From NCBI GenBank assembly GCA_024681795.1, contig JAILAD010000020.1, positions 1-64,000 on the forward strand: a DNA stretch of 64,000 nt. Direction: 5' to 3'. Positions 8,756-18,560 of this stretch are shown piece after piece. The position numbers and the translations under genes were made by a program. The notes beneath the pieces are model-generated. The model was given only the letters and a program-made list of their open reading frames with translations. It was not told the origin of the DNA and did not search any database. Position 1 is the first letter of the stretch. Every line of letters begins with the position of its first letter. Origin of the DNA: Lachnospiraceae bacterium. Lineage in GTDB: Bacteria > Bacillota > Clostridia > Lachnospirales > Lachnospiraceae.

Positions 8756-8783
8756 GGCCATCTCGTAAGAGATGGCCTCTTTT
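8756..8783 (+). terminator. intrinsic terminator of hup
   Basis: GGCCATCTC (8756-8764) pairs with GAGATGGCC (8769-8777) around a GTAA loop, followed by TCTTTT. Confidence 0.88.
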
Positions 8784-8812
8784 AATCCGCGGGATATGAA
8801 AAGGAAAATAGT

Positions 8813-9076
8813 ATGAGACTGGATAAATATTTAAAAGTATCACGACTGATTAAGAGGCGAACGGTTGCCAATGAAGCCTGCGATGCGGGAAGAGTGAGTG
8901 TAAACGGAAAGGTTGCCAAGGCTTCCCAGGATGTAAAGGCGGGAGATGTCGTTTCCATCCGGTTCGGCGACAAATGCGTTGAGGCTGAGATTTTAAGCGT
9001 AGCGGATACCGTTCGTAAGGAAGAGGCCAGGGAAATGTACCGTTATCTGCCGGGATCGGCGAAAGATGAAACCTGA
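8813..9076 (+). CDS. rqcP: S4-domain RNA-binding protein RqcP (YabO)
   Basis: The 87-residue protein is almost entirely an S4 RNA-binding domain (MRLDKYLKVSRLIKRRTVANEACDAG, then VNGKVAKASQDVKAGD). In Bacillus the homologue RqcP works with RqcH in Ala-tailing of nascent chains on stalled 50S subunits. The size and the position ahead of the divIC-like gene match yabO in the conserved cluster. In spore formers yabP and yabQ normally come next, but here a 241-bp gap with only a promoter follows. Confidence 0.92.
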   Translation: MRLDKYLKVSRLIKRRTVANEACDAGRVSVNGKVAKASQDVKAGDVVSIRFGDKCVEAEILSVADTVRKEEAREMYRYLPGSAKDET

Positions 9077-9228
9077 CAGGACGGAAAAGACGAAAAATAA
9101 CCGGTACGACATCGGCGTAACCGGGCGAAAAATTGTGTCAGGTGACATAATGAAATACAATATATGGTAATTGTTAACATAAATCACTTGAATTTATTGG
9201 AAAAATAAGCCAAATTTTACAAAAAAGG

Positions 9229-9257
9229 TTGACGTAATATTATGTGTTCGTTAAAAT
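9229..9257 (+). promoter_or_regulatory. promoter of the divIC-like gene
   Basis: TTGACG (9229-9234) and TAAAAT (9252-9257) are 17 bp apart, about 60 bp before the start codon at 9318. The rest of the gap 9077-9317 shows no gene; yabP and yabQ would be expected here in spore formers. Confidence 0.7.
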
Positions 9258-9317
9258 TATTACTGTGCTGTTATGTAAACGATGATAGTACATATTATTG
9301 CACAGGGGAACGGACAA

Positions 9318-9635
9318 ATGGCGAATCGTCGCAAATCTGGAAATCGTCGAAGAAGACGCGGACCGAATAACAGACTCGGAATGATTCTGATTACAGCGGT
9401 TCTTCTTTTGGTATTTGCGGCATCGATGTTCAAGGTTATTTCCATCCGGAAGGATCAGGCCGAGTACAAAGAAAAGGAAGAATATTATTCCGTTCTGGTA
9501 GCGGGCGAGGAGAAACGGTCCGAGGAACTGGTGGAATTCGAGAAGTACACACAGACCAATGCATATATCGAGGAAGTGGCGAAGGAACGCTACGGACTCG
9601 TAAAAGACGGAGAGATTATTTTTGTAGCAGAGTAA
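9318..9635 (+). CDS. divIC: FtsB/DivIC family cell division protein
   Basis: The 105-residue protein has an Arg/Lys-rich cytoplasmic tail (MANRRKSGNRRRRRG), one membrane segment (about 21-41), a short charged coiled coil and a C-terminal KERYGLVKDGEIIF motif typical of FtsB/DivIC proteins. It should act in the divisome, bridging early and late septal proteins. I place the start at the ATG at 9318 because AGGGGAA lies about 9 bp upstream; an ATG at 9282 lacks such a site. A terminator follows at 9638. Confidence 0.88.
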   Translation: MANRRKSGNRRRRRGPNNRLGMILITAVLLLVFAASMFKVISIRKDQAEYKEKEEYYSVLVAGEEKRSEELVEFEKYTQTNAYIEEVAKERYGLVKDGEIIFVAE

Positions 9636-9637
9636 AG

Positions 9638-9665
9638 CGGTTGGCGATGCGCCGGCCGTTTTTTT
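9638..9665 (+). terminator. intrinsic terminator after divIC
   Basis: CGGTTGGCG (9638-9646) pairs with CGCCGGCCG (9650-9658), with two G-U pairs, around an ATG loop. A run of T follows from 9659. Confidence 0.8.
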
Positions 9666-9730
9666 ATGCTATACTTTTAAAGACGGCTTGCCGGGGTATA
9701 AGAAGTATAAGAGATCAGATATAATAATTT

Positions 9731-9778
9731 AAGAATAATCTGTTTGAGAATAAGCTGTTTAATGAGAATACTCTATTT
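9731..9778 (+). repeat. three degenerate 15-18 bp tandem repeats before tilS
   Basis: The units at 9731-9745, 9746-9760 and 9761-9778 all follow the pattern GAGAATAA-CTGTTT with small changes. They fill the space between the divIC terminator and tilS, where spoIIE lies in spore formers. No function is evident. Confidence 0.5.
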
Positions 9779-9781
9779 AAA

Positions 9782-11236
9782 ATGATGTTGTTTCAGGAAA
9801 AGGTTTTTAATTTTATCAGAGAAAACAGGATGATTGAAGACGGAGATACGGTCGTTGCCGGTTTGTCCGGCGGTGCCGATTCCGTCTGCCTTTTTCTTTT
9901 GCTGGAAAAATACCGGAACATTTGTCCGTTTACGCTGACTGCAGCGCATGTGCATCACGGTCTCCGGAAAAATGCGGACGGCGACGAAGCGTATGTACGG
10001 GAACTGTGTGGCCGATATAACGTTCCGTTAAAGGTGCTGCATATTGACGCTCGTGCCGTATCCGGGGAACTCGGTGTGTCCGTGGAGGAAGCGGGAAGAA
10101 TAAAACGGTATGAATTTTTCCGGGAGGTTCTTTCCGATTCGGAAAACGGAAAAACAGCAGTCGCACACCATCGGGATGATTTATGCGAAACCATGCTGTT
10201 TCAGTTATTCCGCGGAAGCGGAATCAGCGGAATCCGGGGAATTCTGCCGGTCTCCGGGAATATTATAAGGCCGCTTCTTGACGTAAGCCGCGAAGAAATC
10301 GAGCGGTATCTGACGGAAGAAGGTATTTCCTGGCGCACGGATGAAAGCAATGAGGAATTAACCTATGCAAGGAACCGGATCCGTCATGAGATTCTTCCGG
10401 TTGCGGAGGAGATTACGCCCTGTGCGAAGGAACATATGGCGGAAAGCGCAAACCGTCTTCGGGAAATCGAGGAATATATTAAAATTCAGGCCGCGGCGGA
10501 GAAAGAGAAGTATTTCCGCCATGCACCTTCCGGGAAAGGGACGGAAGAAGGAAGCATTCTTCTGCTAAATGAAATTGCAAACCTTCCGAAAGCTCTTTCG
10601 GGAGAACTGATTCTTGAGGCGCTTACGGAAGTTGCGGGAAAGAAGCGGGACATCGGACTGGTGCAGGTGGAGGCCGTCCGGGAACTGTTTTTCATGCAGG
10701 TCGGAAGGCGAAGGGATTTTATATACGGACTTCTTGCCGAAAGGGAGTATGAGGGCGTCCGGATTGCAGTCCGGTACAGGGCTCCGGTGAAAGAAGAAAA
10801 AAACGAAAATCCGGAAGTGACCGGAGATACCGAAATTAAGGTGATTCCGGACGGCGGGGAGTTTTGTCCGGGCAGTGGCTATATCTGCAGGGCAAGGCTG
10901 ATTCCGGATCCCGATTTGAAAAAAATCCCGGAGGATTCCTATACGAAATGGCTGAATTATGATACAATCAATAATTGCCTTGTTTTTCGCAGACCGCGGG
11001 GAGGCGACTATCTTGTCATAAATAAAGAGGGCGGCAGGAAGCCGTTAAAAGATTACTTTGTGAATGAAAAAATTCCGGCGGGAGAGAGAATGTCCCGTCT
11101 CGTGCTTGCAGACGGAGACAGAATTCTCTGGGTGGTCGGATTAAGAATCGGTGAAGATGCAAAAATCACCGGAAATACAAAAACCGCAATTGAAATTTCA
11201 ATAAAGGAGGACCCCTTCTATGGCAGAGCATATTAA
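9782..11236 (+). CDS. tilS: tRNA(Ile)-lysidine synthetase
   Basis: This 484-residue enzyme makes lysidine at position 34 of the tRNA-Ile that reads AUA. The PP-loop ATP-binding motif SGGADSVCLFLLL is at about residues 29-41, followed by HVHHGLRKNADGDE and AVAHHRDDLCET, which are hallmarks of TilS. The middle and C-terminal substrate-binding domains (RRPRGGDYLVIN, KKIPEDSY region) are present, so it is full length. Two adjacent ATG codons (9782 and 9785) could serve as start, and the ribosome binding site is weak. Its end overlaps the start of hpt by 17 bp, which implies translational coupling in the usual tilS-hpt-ftsH order. Confidence 0.94.
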   Translation: MMLFQEKVFNFIRENRMIEDGDTVVAGLSGGADSVCLFLLLEKYRNICPFTLTAAHVHHGLRKNADGDEAYVRELCGRYNVPLKVLHIDARAVSGELGVSVEEAGRIKRYEFFREVLSDSENGKTAVAHHRDDLCETMLFQLFRGSGISGIRGILPVSGNIIRPLLDVSREEIERYLTEEGISWRTDESNEELTYARNRIRHEILPVAEEITPCAKEHMAESANRLREIEEYIKIQAAAEKEKYFRHAPSGKGTEEGSILLLNEIANLPKALSGELILEALTEVAGKKRDIGLVQVEAVRELFFMQVGRRRDFIYGLLAEREYEGVRIAVRYRAPVKEEKNENPEVTGDTEIKVIPDGGEFCPGSGYICRARLIPDPDLKKIPEDSYTKWLNYDTINNCLVFRRPRGGDYLVINKEGGRKPLKDYFVNEKIPAGERMSRLVLADGDRILWVVGLRIGEDAKITGNTKTAIEISIKEDPFYGRAY

Positions 11237-11750
11237 AAAAATGATGACGGAAGAAGAAGTTGACCGGAAGATCCGGGAAATCGGTCTTTTAATCAGCAAG
11301 GACTATGAGGGAAAAGAAGTACATCTGATTTGTATTTTAAAGGGTGCAAGCTTTTTTGCCTGTGAACTTGCAAAAAGAATTACCGTACCCGTGACGATTG
11401 ATTTTATGTCGGTATCGAGTTACGGCGGCGGAACCGAATCCAGCGGACACGTTAAAATCATCAAGGATCTGGATGCACCGATTGAGGGAAGGAATGTCAT
11501 TGTAGTGGAAGACATTGTGGACTCGGGACGGACGTTAAGCCATCTGATGGATCTGTTAAAAAGCAGAAACCCGGAAAGTATTGCACTTTGTGCGCTTTTG
11601 GATAAACCCGAAAGAAGGGTTGTGGACGTGGATGTGAAATACGTGGGTTATCAGGTGCCGGATCTCTTTGTTGTCGGATACGGTCTGGATTACGACCAGA
11701 AATACCGGAATCTCCCGTATATCGGTGTTGTAGAGTTTGATGAAGAGTAA
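11220..11750 (+). CDS. hpt: hypoxanthine phosphoribosyltransferase
   Basis: This 176-residue purine salvage enzyme transfers phosphoribose from PRPP to hypoxanthine or guanine. The PRPP-binding motif VIVVEDIVDSGRT lies at about residues 97-109, preceded by the flexible-loop region MSVSSYGGGTESSG and followed by KYVGYQVPDLFVVGYGLDY, which stacks the purine. AAAGGAGG sits before the ATG, inside the end of tilS. The order tilS-hpt-ftsH is conserved in Firmicutes. Confidence 0.96.
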   Translation: MAEHIKKMMTEEEVDRKIREIGLLISKDYEGKEVHLICILKGASFFACELAKRITVPVTIDFMSVSSYGGGTESSGHVKIIKDLDAPIEGRNVIVVEDIVDSGRTLSHLMDLLKSRNPESIALCALLDKPERRVVDVDVKYVGYQVPDLFVVGYGLDYDQKYRNLPYIGVVEFDEE

Positions 11751-11772
11751 AAGTTACAGAAAGGTCAGTTAA

Positions 11773-13605
11773 GTGGAAAAGAAAGGTTCAGGTCTGGGTA
11801 TTGTATTTATTCTGGTTGTGCTTCTGCTGATCGGCGGAATCATCATCAGTACGTTGAATTTTCAAAAAAATACATACACGGAAGGTAAATTTGAAGAAGA
11901 TGTTAAAAACGGGCAGGTCATAAAAGTTACGGTAAATCAGCTTCAGAATTCGGAAGGCGGTTCCGTAACGGTGGAGAAAAAAGACGGATCAACCTCCACC
12001 TTATATGTGACCAATGTTACCAAAGAAACGGAGCATTTAAGGGAACTCGGTCTGGATCCCTATGTCGGAGCGGTTCCGAAGGACAACTGGTTTTTAAACC
12101 ATATGCTTCCGATGCTGATTGTCGTAATCATCTGCATTCTGTTCTTTGTGTTAATGATTAATGCACAGAATGCGGCCATGAACAGCGGTCCGACTTCCAA
12201 GATGATGAATTTCGGAAAGAGCCGCGCGAGAATGATTAAGGATAATAAATTCCGTTTAAGCGATGTTGCGGGACTGAAGGAAGAAAAGGAAGATCTGGAA
12301 GAAATCATCCTGTTTTTAAAAGATCCCGAGAGCTTTACGAAAGTGGGTGCGAGAATTCCGAAGGGTGTTTTGCTTGAGGGCCCTCCCGGAACCGGTAAAA
12401 CCTTACTTGCAAAGGCGATTGCAGGAGAAGCGGAAGTTCCTTTTTATTCCATCTCCGGTTCGGATTTCGTGGAAATGTATGTCGGTGTCGGTGCATCCCG
12501 TGTAAGAGATTTGTTTGAAACGGCAAATGAACACAAGCCCTGCATCATTTTCATCGATGAAATCGATGCGGTGGCAAGAAGAAGAGGAACCGGTCTGGGC
12601 GGCGGTCATGATGAAAAAGAGCAGACCTTAAACCAGCTGCTGGTTGAGATGGACGGTTTTACGGAAAATTCCGGAATTATCGTTCTTGCGGCTACAAACC
12701 GTGTGGATATACTGGATCCCGCAATCCTTCGTCCCGGACGTTTTGACAGAAAGATTATGGTCGGCCGGCCCGACGTTCAGGGCAGGGAAGAGATTCTGAC
12801 CGTACACGCAAAGAACAAGCCGCTCAGTGACGAAGTGGACTTAAAGCAGATTGCAATGACCACGGCGGGATTCTCCGGAGCCGATCTGGAAAACCTCTTA
12901 AACGAGTCCGCAATCCTCGCGGCAAAGAACAACAGAGCGTTCATTATCCAGCAGGATATTAACAATTCCATGATTAAAGTGGGAATCGGAACCGAGAAAA
13001 AGAGCCGTCTGGTAACGGAAAAAGAGAAAAAAATCACGGCCTATCACGAATCCGGTCATGCGATTTTGTTCCACGTGCTGCCCGATATGGACCCGGTATA
13101 TGCGGTTTCCATCATTCCTACGGGCGGTTCGGCAGCAGGCTATACCATGCCCCTGCCGGAGAATGACAATATGTTCCACAGCAGGGATGAAATGGAGCAG
13201 GAAATCATGGTTTCCCTCGGCGGACGTATTGCGGAACAGTTAATCTTCGGAAAACTTTACACCGGCGCGTCCCAGGACATCAAGAGCGCAACCGCCATGG
13301 CCAGAAACATGGTTACCCGCTACGGTATGAGCGAGAAACTCGGCATGATCAATTACGATTCCGACGGTGACGAGGTATTCATCGGACGCGATCTGGCAAA
13401 GAACCGTCCCTACAGCGAAAAGATTGCCGGAGAAATCGACGAGGAAGTGAAAAGAATCATTTCGGAATGCTATCAGAAGGCTGAAGCTATTATCAAAGAG
13501 CATATGGATGTGCTTCATAAATCCGCGGCTCTCCTTCTGGAAAAGGAAAAAATCACCGGAGCAGAGTTCGAAGCATTGTTTGAAGAGGATGTAGTTCAGG
13601 AGTGA
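11773..13605 (+). CDS. ftsH: ATP-dependent zinc metalloprotease FtsH
   Basis: This 610-residue membrane-anchored AAA+ protease starts with GTG. Two membrane segments (about 8-27 and 112-133) flank an extracytoplasmic domain. The AAA domain has Walker A GPPGTGKT, Walker [10 protein letters not shown] and the second region of homology [20 protein letters not shown]. The zinc protease motif HESGH lies near residue 427, with the third ligand in the [14 protein letters not shown] region. The enzyme degrades misfolded membrane and regulatory proteins. It is full length, although the C-terminal tail is short. An apparent small RNA unit follows it. Confidence 0.97.
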   Translation: MEKKGSGLGIVFILVVLLLIGGIIISTLNFQKNTYTEGKFEEDVKNGQVIKVTVNQLQNSEGGSVTVEKKDGSTSTLYVTNVTKETEHLRELGLDPYVGAVPKDNWFLNHMLPMLIVVIICILFFVLMINAQNAAMNSGPTSKMMNFGKSRARMIKDNKFRLSDVAGLKEEKEDLEEIILFLKDPESFTKVGARIPKGVLLEGPPGTGKTLLAKAIAGEAEVPFYSISGSDFVEMYVGVGASRVRDLFETANEHKPCIIFIDEIDAVARRRGTGLGGGHDEKEQTLNQLLVEMDGFTENSGIIVLAATNRVDILDPAILRPGRFDRKIMVGRPDVQGREEILTVHAKNKPLSDEVDLKQIAMTTAGFSGADLENLLNESAILAAKNNRAFIIQQDINNSMIKVGIGTEKKSRLVTEKEKKITAYHESGHAILFHVLPDMDPVYAVSIIPTGGSAAGYTMPLPENDNMFHSRDEMEQEIMVSLGGRIAEQLIFGKLYTGASQDIKSATAMARNMVTRYGMSEKLGMINYDSDGDEVFIGRDLAKNRPYSEKIAGEIDEEVKRIISECYQKAEAIIKEHMDVLHKSAALLLEKEKITGAEFEALFEEDVVQE

Positions 13606-13663
13606 ATATACAAAATGCACAACGAAGCGTCAAAACTTTTATGAATTTTGTGTATTCTTGATG

Positions 13664-13692
13664 TTGAAAAAGGGGTTGCGCGTTGCTATACT
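13664..13692 (+). promoter_or_regulatory. strong promoter without a downstream coding gene
   Basis: TTGAAA (13664-13669) and TATACT (13687-13692) are 17 bp apart. Transcription would begin near 13700 and run into a terminator by 13788, while the next gene is on the other strand. The promoter therefore points to an RNA product. Confidence 0.65.
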
Positions 13693-13698
13693 TCTTCT

Positions 13699-13788
13699 TG
13701 TAACCCCCCAATACATTATAGTTTTTTGCTATACCCCATAAGAAGAAATACCTTCTCTAAAAAGGACAGTCTAACGGCTGTTCTTTTT
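13699..13788 (+). ncRNA. candidate 90-nt structured small RNA
   Basis: The unit runs from a near-consensus promoter to an intrinsic terminator. It begins with a C-rich single-stranded stretch (TAACCCCCCAATAC). Three stem-loops follow: TATAG/CTATA (13717-13733), AGAAG/CTTCT (13741-13756) and GGACAG/CTGTTC (13764-13783), the last followed by five T. No reading frame with a ribosome binding site is present. It is too short for SRP RNA, 6S RNA or tmRNA, and I do not recognise it. It converges on the ACT-domain gene on the minus strand. Confidence 0.5.
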
Positions 13789-13816
13789 ACTTTATACGGA
13801 CGGTTTTTCGGGATGT

Positions 13817-13844
13817 AAAAAGGCGTCATGCAAAGCATGGCGCC
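13817..13844 (-). terminator. terminator of the murG - ACT-domain operon
   Basis: On the minus strand GGCGCCATGC pairs with GCATGACGCC around a TTT loop (13822-13844), followed by TTTTT (to 13817). All ten pairs form, one of them G-U. It may work in both directions. Confidence 0.8.
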
Positions 13845-13888
13845 TTTAAGCGTTTATGGTTTTAACGTTTATGGTTTTAATGATTATG

Positions 13889-14296
13889 TTATGAAACCAC
13901 TTTGAAGCCCTTCGAGCGGATGCATTCCTCCACCTCCGAGATATCGTTGGTGTGGAATACCTGGACGGGAAGTCCGGAATCACGGTTAAAGGAAAGATAT
14001 ACGTAATCCACGTTGATGTTGCTGTCGGTTAAGGCATTTAAGAGTTTGCTTAACGCACCGACCTCATCGGCCATTTCCACGCCGATTACGTTGCAAAGTC
14101 TGCAAAAATATCCGGCCTTCTCCAGTTTTTCTTTTGCCAGTTCCGCATCGGAGACAATCATCCGGATAATTCCGAATTCCGCACTGTCATTCGTTACGGA
14201 TCCCCAGATATTGATTCCTTCATTGGAAAGAAGTTTCGTAATCTCCGTAAGGGTTCCTTTCTTATTCTCTGCATAAATGGATAATTGCTTTAACAT
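13889..14296 (-). CDS. tandem ACT-domain protein
   Basis: The 135-residue protein consists of two ACT-like modules: LSIYAENKKGTLTEITKLL at 5-23 and IGVEMADEVGALSKLLNAL from about residue 71. ACT modules bind amino acids or related small ligands, and such stand-alone proteins are usually regulatory. It lies 47 bp downstream of murG on the same strand and ends in a terminator, so the two genes probably share a transcript. I see no catalytic domain. The ligand is unknown. Confidence 0.85.
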   Translation of the reverse strand: MLKQLSIYAENKKGTLTEITKLLSNEGINIWGSVTNDSAEFGIIRMIVSDAELAKEKLEKAGYFCRLCNVIGVEMADEVGALSKLLNALTDSNINVDYVYLSFNRDSGLPVQVFHTNDISEVEECIRSKGFKVVS

Positions 14297-14343
14297 TTCT
14301 TTATGATTCCTTTCAGACAGCCGTAACCGGCTTATTACTTTTC

Positions 14344-15429
14344 TTATTTCCGCACCTTTATGGTGGAGGAGGAGTATTCCTCGATTAATCCGATAATCAG
14401 ATCGATGGCATTTCCCTGGGAACTTGCAGTCATCGTTTCGACATACTTGTCACGGCTTTCGTAAAGCTCGTGTATTTTTGCCGTCAGGGAAACGGTATCC
14501 ATATCTTCTTCCTGTAATACAAGGGAGTACCCCTGTGCCTCGAAAGAAGCGGCATTCAGAATCTGGTCTCCTCTGGAAGCGGCCTTGGAAAGCGGAATCA
14601 GAAGATTCGGCTTCTTTAACGCAAGAAGTTCGCAGATTGCGTTGGCACCGGCCCTGGAAACCACGATATCGGCCATTGCCAGAACATCCTTTAATTCGCT
14701 CTTCAGATATTCAAACTGCTTGTATCCGGGCTGTGTCAGTAAAAGATTGTCCACATGACCGGCTCCGCAGAGATGCACTACCTGAAAATCCTTTAAAAGT
14801 TTCGGCAGGGAGGTGCGGATTTCTTTGTTGATGGCAACGGAACCGCTGCTTCCTCCGATGACCATTAAAACGGGCTTGTCTTTGGTAAAACCGCAGAGCT
14901 CGTAAGCTGCTTCTTTGTTTCCCTTTAAAAGTTCCTCACGAATCGGGGTGCCGGTAAGGACGGCCTTTCCGTCCGGCAGTTTTTCAACCGTTTCGGGGAA
15001 ATTACAGCATACCTTTTTGGCTACCGGGATGCAGAAACGATTGGCAAGACCGGGAGTCATGTCGGATTCGTGAATGATACAGGGAATATGGAGTTCCCAT
15101 GCCGCACGGACAACGGGAACCGATACAAAACCGCCTTTGGAAAAAATCACGTCCGGGCGGATATCTTTTAAGATTCTTCTCGCTTCGGCAAGTCCTTTTA
15201 CCACACGGAACGGATCCGATAAATTTTTCGGGTCGATATAGCGGCGGAGTTTTCCGGTTGCGACACCGTAATAGGGGATATCGTAGTCGGAAATCAGTTT
15301 CTTTTCAATTCCTTCATAGGAGCCGATATAAGATATTTCATACCCGAGTTCTCTCAAATGCGGGATTAATGCGATGTTGGGGGTGACGTGTCCGGCCGTG
15401 CCGCCACCTGTAAGAACGATTCTTTTCAT
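14344..15429 (-). CDS. murG: UDP-GlcNAc:undecaprenyl-PP-MurNAc-pentapeptide GlcNAc transferase MurG
   Basis: The 361-residue glycosyltransferase converts lipid I to lipid II at the inner face of the membrane. The N-terminal loop GGGTAGHVTPNIAL (8-21) and the VIFSKGGFVSVPV motif (about 94-106) mark the lipid I binding half. MVIGGSSGSVAIN, VSRAGANAICELLAL and LIPLSKAASRGDQILNA form the UDP-GlcNAc site. The length is standard. AGAGGATG precedes the ATG. Its position outside a dcw cluster, next to an ACT-domain gene, is common in clostridia. Confidence 0.95.
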   Translation of the reverse strand: MKRIVLTGGGTAGHVTPNIALIPHLRELGYEISYIGSYEGIEKKLISDYDIPYYGVATGKLRRYIDPKNLSDPFRVVKGLAEARRILKDIRPDVIFSKGGFVSVPVVRAAWELHIPCIIHESDMTPGLANRFCIPVAKKVCCNFPETVEKLPDGKAVLTGTPIREELLKGNKEAAYELCGFTKDKPVLMVIGGSSGSVAINKEIRTSLPKLLKDFQVVHLCGAGHVDNLLLTQPGYKQFEYLKSELKDVLAMADIVVSRAGANAICELLALKKPNLLIPLSKAASRGDQILNAASFEAQGYSLVLQEEDMDTVSLTAKIHELYESRDKYVETMTASSQGNAIDLIIGLIEEYSSSTIKVRK

Positions 15430-15542
15430 GAAAATTCATCCTCTGAACCTTGTACAAAGTGTCGGTGCCCGTAAGGAAATCAGGCACCAGAAAAATTATA
15501 ACAAAGAAAGGAAACGGTATCAAGGAATTTCATACTTTCGGC

Positions 15543-15571
15543 TTGAAACAGGGCACTAATTTTGCTACACT
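15543..15571 (+). promoter_or_regulatory. promoter of pgi
   Basis: TTGAAA (15543-15548) and TACACT (15566-15571) are 17 bp apart. The leader of about 60 nt ends in AGGAGGT before the pgi ATG. Confidence 0.65.
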
Positions 15572-15639
15572 TAAACGTGGACGTAAAGTTCAAAAATACG
15601 TTAATTGGCGCATGCGCTTAAATATAGGAGGTAATTTTA

Positions 15640-16989
15640 ATGAGCAAAGTAACGTTTGACTACTCGAAGGCAGCCCCGTTTTTAAAGGATCATGAAATGG
15701 AGCTTATGAAGAAACTTGCACTGGATGCAAAGGAAGTTCTGGTAAGCAAGACAGGTGCCGGCAATGATTTTCTCGGATGGATCGATCTTCCCGTGAACTA
15801 CGATAAGGAAGAGTTTGACAGAATCAAAAAGGCGGCGGCAAAAATCCAGAGCGATTCCGATGTTCTTCTGGTTGTGGGAATCGGCGGATCTTACCTTGGT
15901 GCAAGAGCAGCCATCGAATTCTTACGTCACAGCTTTTACAATGTTGTAGATAAGAGCGTTCGTAAAACGCCCGAAATCTATTTTGTCGGAAATTCCATCA
16001 GCTCCACTTACTTAAAGCACTTAATTCAGGTAATCGGCGACAGGGATTTCTCCATCAACATGATTTCCAAGTCCGGTACCACCACGGAGCCCGCAATCGC
16101 ATTCCGCGTATTAAAGAAACTCTGCGAGCAGAAGTACGGTGAGGAAGAGGCAGCAAAGAGAATTTACGCAACCACCGACAAGGCACGCGGATCCTTAAAG
16201 GGACTTGCTACCGAGAAGGGTTATGAAAGCTTTGTTGTTCCCGATGATATCGGCGGACGTTTCTCCGTTCTTACCGCAGTGGGACTTCTTCCGATTGCCG
16301 TATCCGGTGCGGATATCGACAAACTTATGGAAGGTGCCGCAAAGGGAAGAGAGATGGCACTGAACAATGCATTCGAAGAGAATGATGCATTAAAATATGC
16401 AGCTGCAAGAAACGTGCTTTTAAGAAAAGGAAAACAGATTGAAATTCTTGCAAACTATGAGCCGGCGGTTCATTACGTATCCGAATGGTGGAAACAGCTC
16501 TACGGCGAGTCCGAAGGAAAAGACCAGAAGGGTATTTTCCCTGCAAGCGTTGACCTTACCACAGACCTTCACTCCATGGGTCAGTTCATTCAGGACGGTT
16601 CCAGAAACCTCTTTGAAACCGTAATCAATATCGAGACTTCCAGAGAAGAAATCATCATCGAGGAAGAGCCGGTTGATCTTGACGGACTGAACTACTTATC
16701 CGGAAAGAGCGTTGATTTTGTAAACAAGTGTGCAATGAAGGGTACCATCCTTGCTCATACCGACGGACAGGTTCCGAACTTCATGATCAACGTTCCCGAA
16801 GTGAATGAATTTTATCTCGGCGAACTGTTCTATTTCTTCGAGTTTGCATGCGGTGTATCCGGATACATTCTCGGCGTAAATCCGTTCAACCAGCCGGGTG
16901 TTGAAAGCTACAAGAAGAACATGTTTGCACTTCTCGGAAAGCCCGGATACGAAGAGCAGAGAGAAGCACTTCTTAAGAGATTACAGTAA
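15640..16989 (+). CDS. pgi: glucose-6-phosphate isomerase
   Basis: This 449-residue glycolytic enzyme interconverts glucose 6-phosphate and fructose 6-phosphate. [18 protein letters not shown] (about 80-97) and [16 protein letters not shown] bind the sugar phosphate. The signature [11 protein letters not shown], the active-site region [16 protein letters not shown] and the [11 protein letters not shown] motif (about 427-437) are all present. The length matches the compact Firmicute form. ATAGGAGGT gives a strong ribosome binding site. The gene precedes proS in the same direction. Confidence 0.97.
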   Translation: MSKVTFDYSKAAPFLKDHEMELMKKLALDAKEVLVSKTGAGNDFLGWIDLPVNYDKEEFDRIKKAAAKIQSDSDVLLVVGIGGSYLGARAAIEFLRHSFYNVVDKSVRKTPEIYFVGNSISSTYLKHLIQVIGDRDFSINMISKSGTTTEPAIAFRVLKKLCEQKYGEEEAAKRIYATTDKARGSLKGLATEKGYESFVVPDDIGGRFSVLTAVGLLPIAVSGADIDKLMEGAAKGREMALNNAFEENDALKYAAARNVLLRKGKQIEILANYEPAVHYVSEWWKQLYGESEGKDQKGIFPASVDLTTDLHSMGQFIQDGSRNLFETVINIETSREEIIIEEEPVDLDGLNYLSGKSVDFVNKCAMKGTILAHTDGQVPNFMINVPEVNEFYLGELFYFFEFACGVSGYILGVNPFNQPGVESYKKNMFALLGKPGYEEQREALLKRLQ

Positions 16990-17019
16990 TCGGCGGTAAT
17001 GATACCGGTCCGAATGAAA

Positions 17020-17056
17020 GAAAAAAACACTTCCCCGGGAATAACCCGGGGGAGTT
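17020..17056 (+). other. GC-rich hairpin between pgi and proS
   Basis: ACTTCCCCGGG pairs with CCCGGGGGAGT around an AATAA loop just ahead of the proS ribosome binding site. Only TTTG follows, so termination would be weak; it may stabilise or attenuate the transcript. Confidence 0.45.
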
Positions 17057-17076
17057 TGTAAGGAGATTATAATAAA

Positions 17077-18510
17077 ATGGCAGATGATAAGAAACAGCTC
17101 GAAGCCATCACCCCGATGGAGGAAGATTTCGCCCAGTGGTATACCGACGTGGTAAAGAAGGCGGAACTTACCGATTATACTTCCGTAAAGGGATGTATGG
17201 TAATCCGTCCCGCGGGTTATGCCATCTGGGAGTTAATCAGAAATCAGCTGGATGCGGCATTTAAGGAAACGGGAGTACAGAATGTGTACCTTCCCATGTT
17301 TATTCCCGAAAGCCTCCTTCAGAAAGAGAAAGATCATGTGGAAGGATTTGCGCCGGAGGTAGCCTGGGTTACCCAGGGCGGACTTGAGCCCCTTCAGGAG
17401 AGGATGTGCGTACGTCCCACTTCCGAGACCCTGTTCTGCGATTATTATGCGAACACGGTTCATTCCTACCGCGATCTGCCCCAGGTATGCAACCAGTGGT
17501 GCAGCGTTGTCCGCTGGGAAAAGACCACAAGACCGTTCCTCCGTTCCAGAGAGTTCTTATGGCAGGAAGGACATACGGCACACGCAACCGCAGAGGAAGC
17601 GCAGGAGCGTACCGAGCAGATGTTAAACGTATATGCGGATTTCTGCGAGAACGTACTGGCAATTCCCGTAATCAAGGGAAGAAAATCCGAGAAAGAGAAA
17701 TTCGCAGGTGCCATTGCAACCTATACCATCGAGGCTTTAATGCATGACGGTAAGGCACTGCAGTCCGGAACCAGCCACAATTTCGGAGACGGATTTGCGA
17801 GAGCATTCAATATCCAGTACACCTCGAAAGACAATAAACTTGAGTATGTTCACCAGACTTCCTGGGGAATGACCACCCGTTTAATCGGTGCGGTAATCAT
17901 GGTTCACGGAGACAATTCCGGACTCGTGCTTCCTCCGAAGGTAGCACCCACACAGGTAGTCATCATTCCGATTCAGCAGAAGAAGGAAGGCGTTCTGGAC
18001 AAGGCTTTCGAATTGAAAGAAAAATTGAAAGACTTCCGTGTAAAGGTTGACGACACCGAGAAGAGTCCGGGATGGAAGTTCGCGGAGCATGAAATGAGAG
18101 GTGTTCCTCTTCGTCTGGAAATCGGACCCCGCGACATTGAAGCGGGAAAGGCGGTTATTGTCCGTAGGGATAACGGTGAAAAGACCGAAATTTCCCTGGA
18201 CAATATCGAAGCAACCATCGGTGAAATGCTCGAACGGATTCAGAAGGAAATGTTTGAGCGTGCAAGAGCACACCGTGATGCACATACCTATTCGGCAACA
18301 AATTACGAGGAATTCGTAAAAATTATCAACGAAAAGCCCGGATTTGTAAAAGCCATGTGGTGCGGTGACCGTGCCTGCGAAGACAAGGTAAAGGAAGATA
18401 CCACGGCGACCAGTCGCTGCATGCCGTTTGAACAGGAACGGATTTCCGAGACCTGCGTCTGCTGCGGACGCCCCGCCAAAGCGCTTATGTACTGGGGCAA
18501 GGCTTACTAA
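17077..18510 (+). CDS. proS: prolyl-tRNA synthetase, archaeal/eukaryotic-like short type
   Basis: The 477-residue class II synthetase charges tRNA-Pro. Motif 2 ([12 protein letters not shown], then [31 protein letters not shown]) and motif 3 ([18 protein letters not shown] follows the core) are complete. The anticodon-binding domain is followed by a C-terminal zinc-type domain ending in ALMYWGKAY, with Cys pairs in WCGDRACED and CVCCGRP. This is the type without the editing insertion, common in clostridia. AAGGAG precedes the ATG. A GC hairpin between pgi and proS could adjust its expression. Confidence 0.96.
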   Translation: MADDKKQLEAITPMEEDFAQWYTDVVKKAELTDYTSVKGCMVIRPAGYAIWELIRNQLDAAFKETGVQNVYLPMFIPESLLQKEKDHVEGFAPEVAWVTQGGLEPLQERMCVRPTSETLFCDYYANTVHSYRDLPQVCNQWCSVVRWEKTTRPFLRSREFLWQEGHTAHATAEEAQERTEQMLNVYADFCENVLAIPVIKGRKSEKEKFAGAIATYTIEALMHDGKALQSGTSHNFGDGFARAFNIQYTSKDNKLEYVHQTSWGMTTRLIGAVIMVHGDNSGLVLPPKVAPTQVVIIPIQQKKEGVLDKAFELKEKLKDFRVKVDDTEKSPGWKFAEHEMRGVPLRLEIGPRDIEAGKAVIVRRDNGEKTEISLDNIEATIGEMLERIQKEMFERARAHRDAHTYSATNYEEFVKIINEKPGFVKAMWCGDRACEDKVKEDTTATSRCMPFEQERISETCVCCGRPAKALMYWGKAY

Positions 18511-18560
18511 AGAGCCGGGATTTTTGAAAAAGAAATTAATTGATTAAAGGAGATAAAATT

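Noticed and set aside
17020-17056. Terminator between pgi and proS
   Set aside because: The GC stem is strong but has no T-run, so it is listed only as a hairpin.
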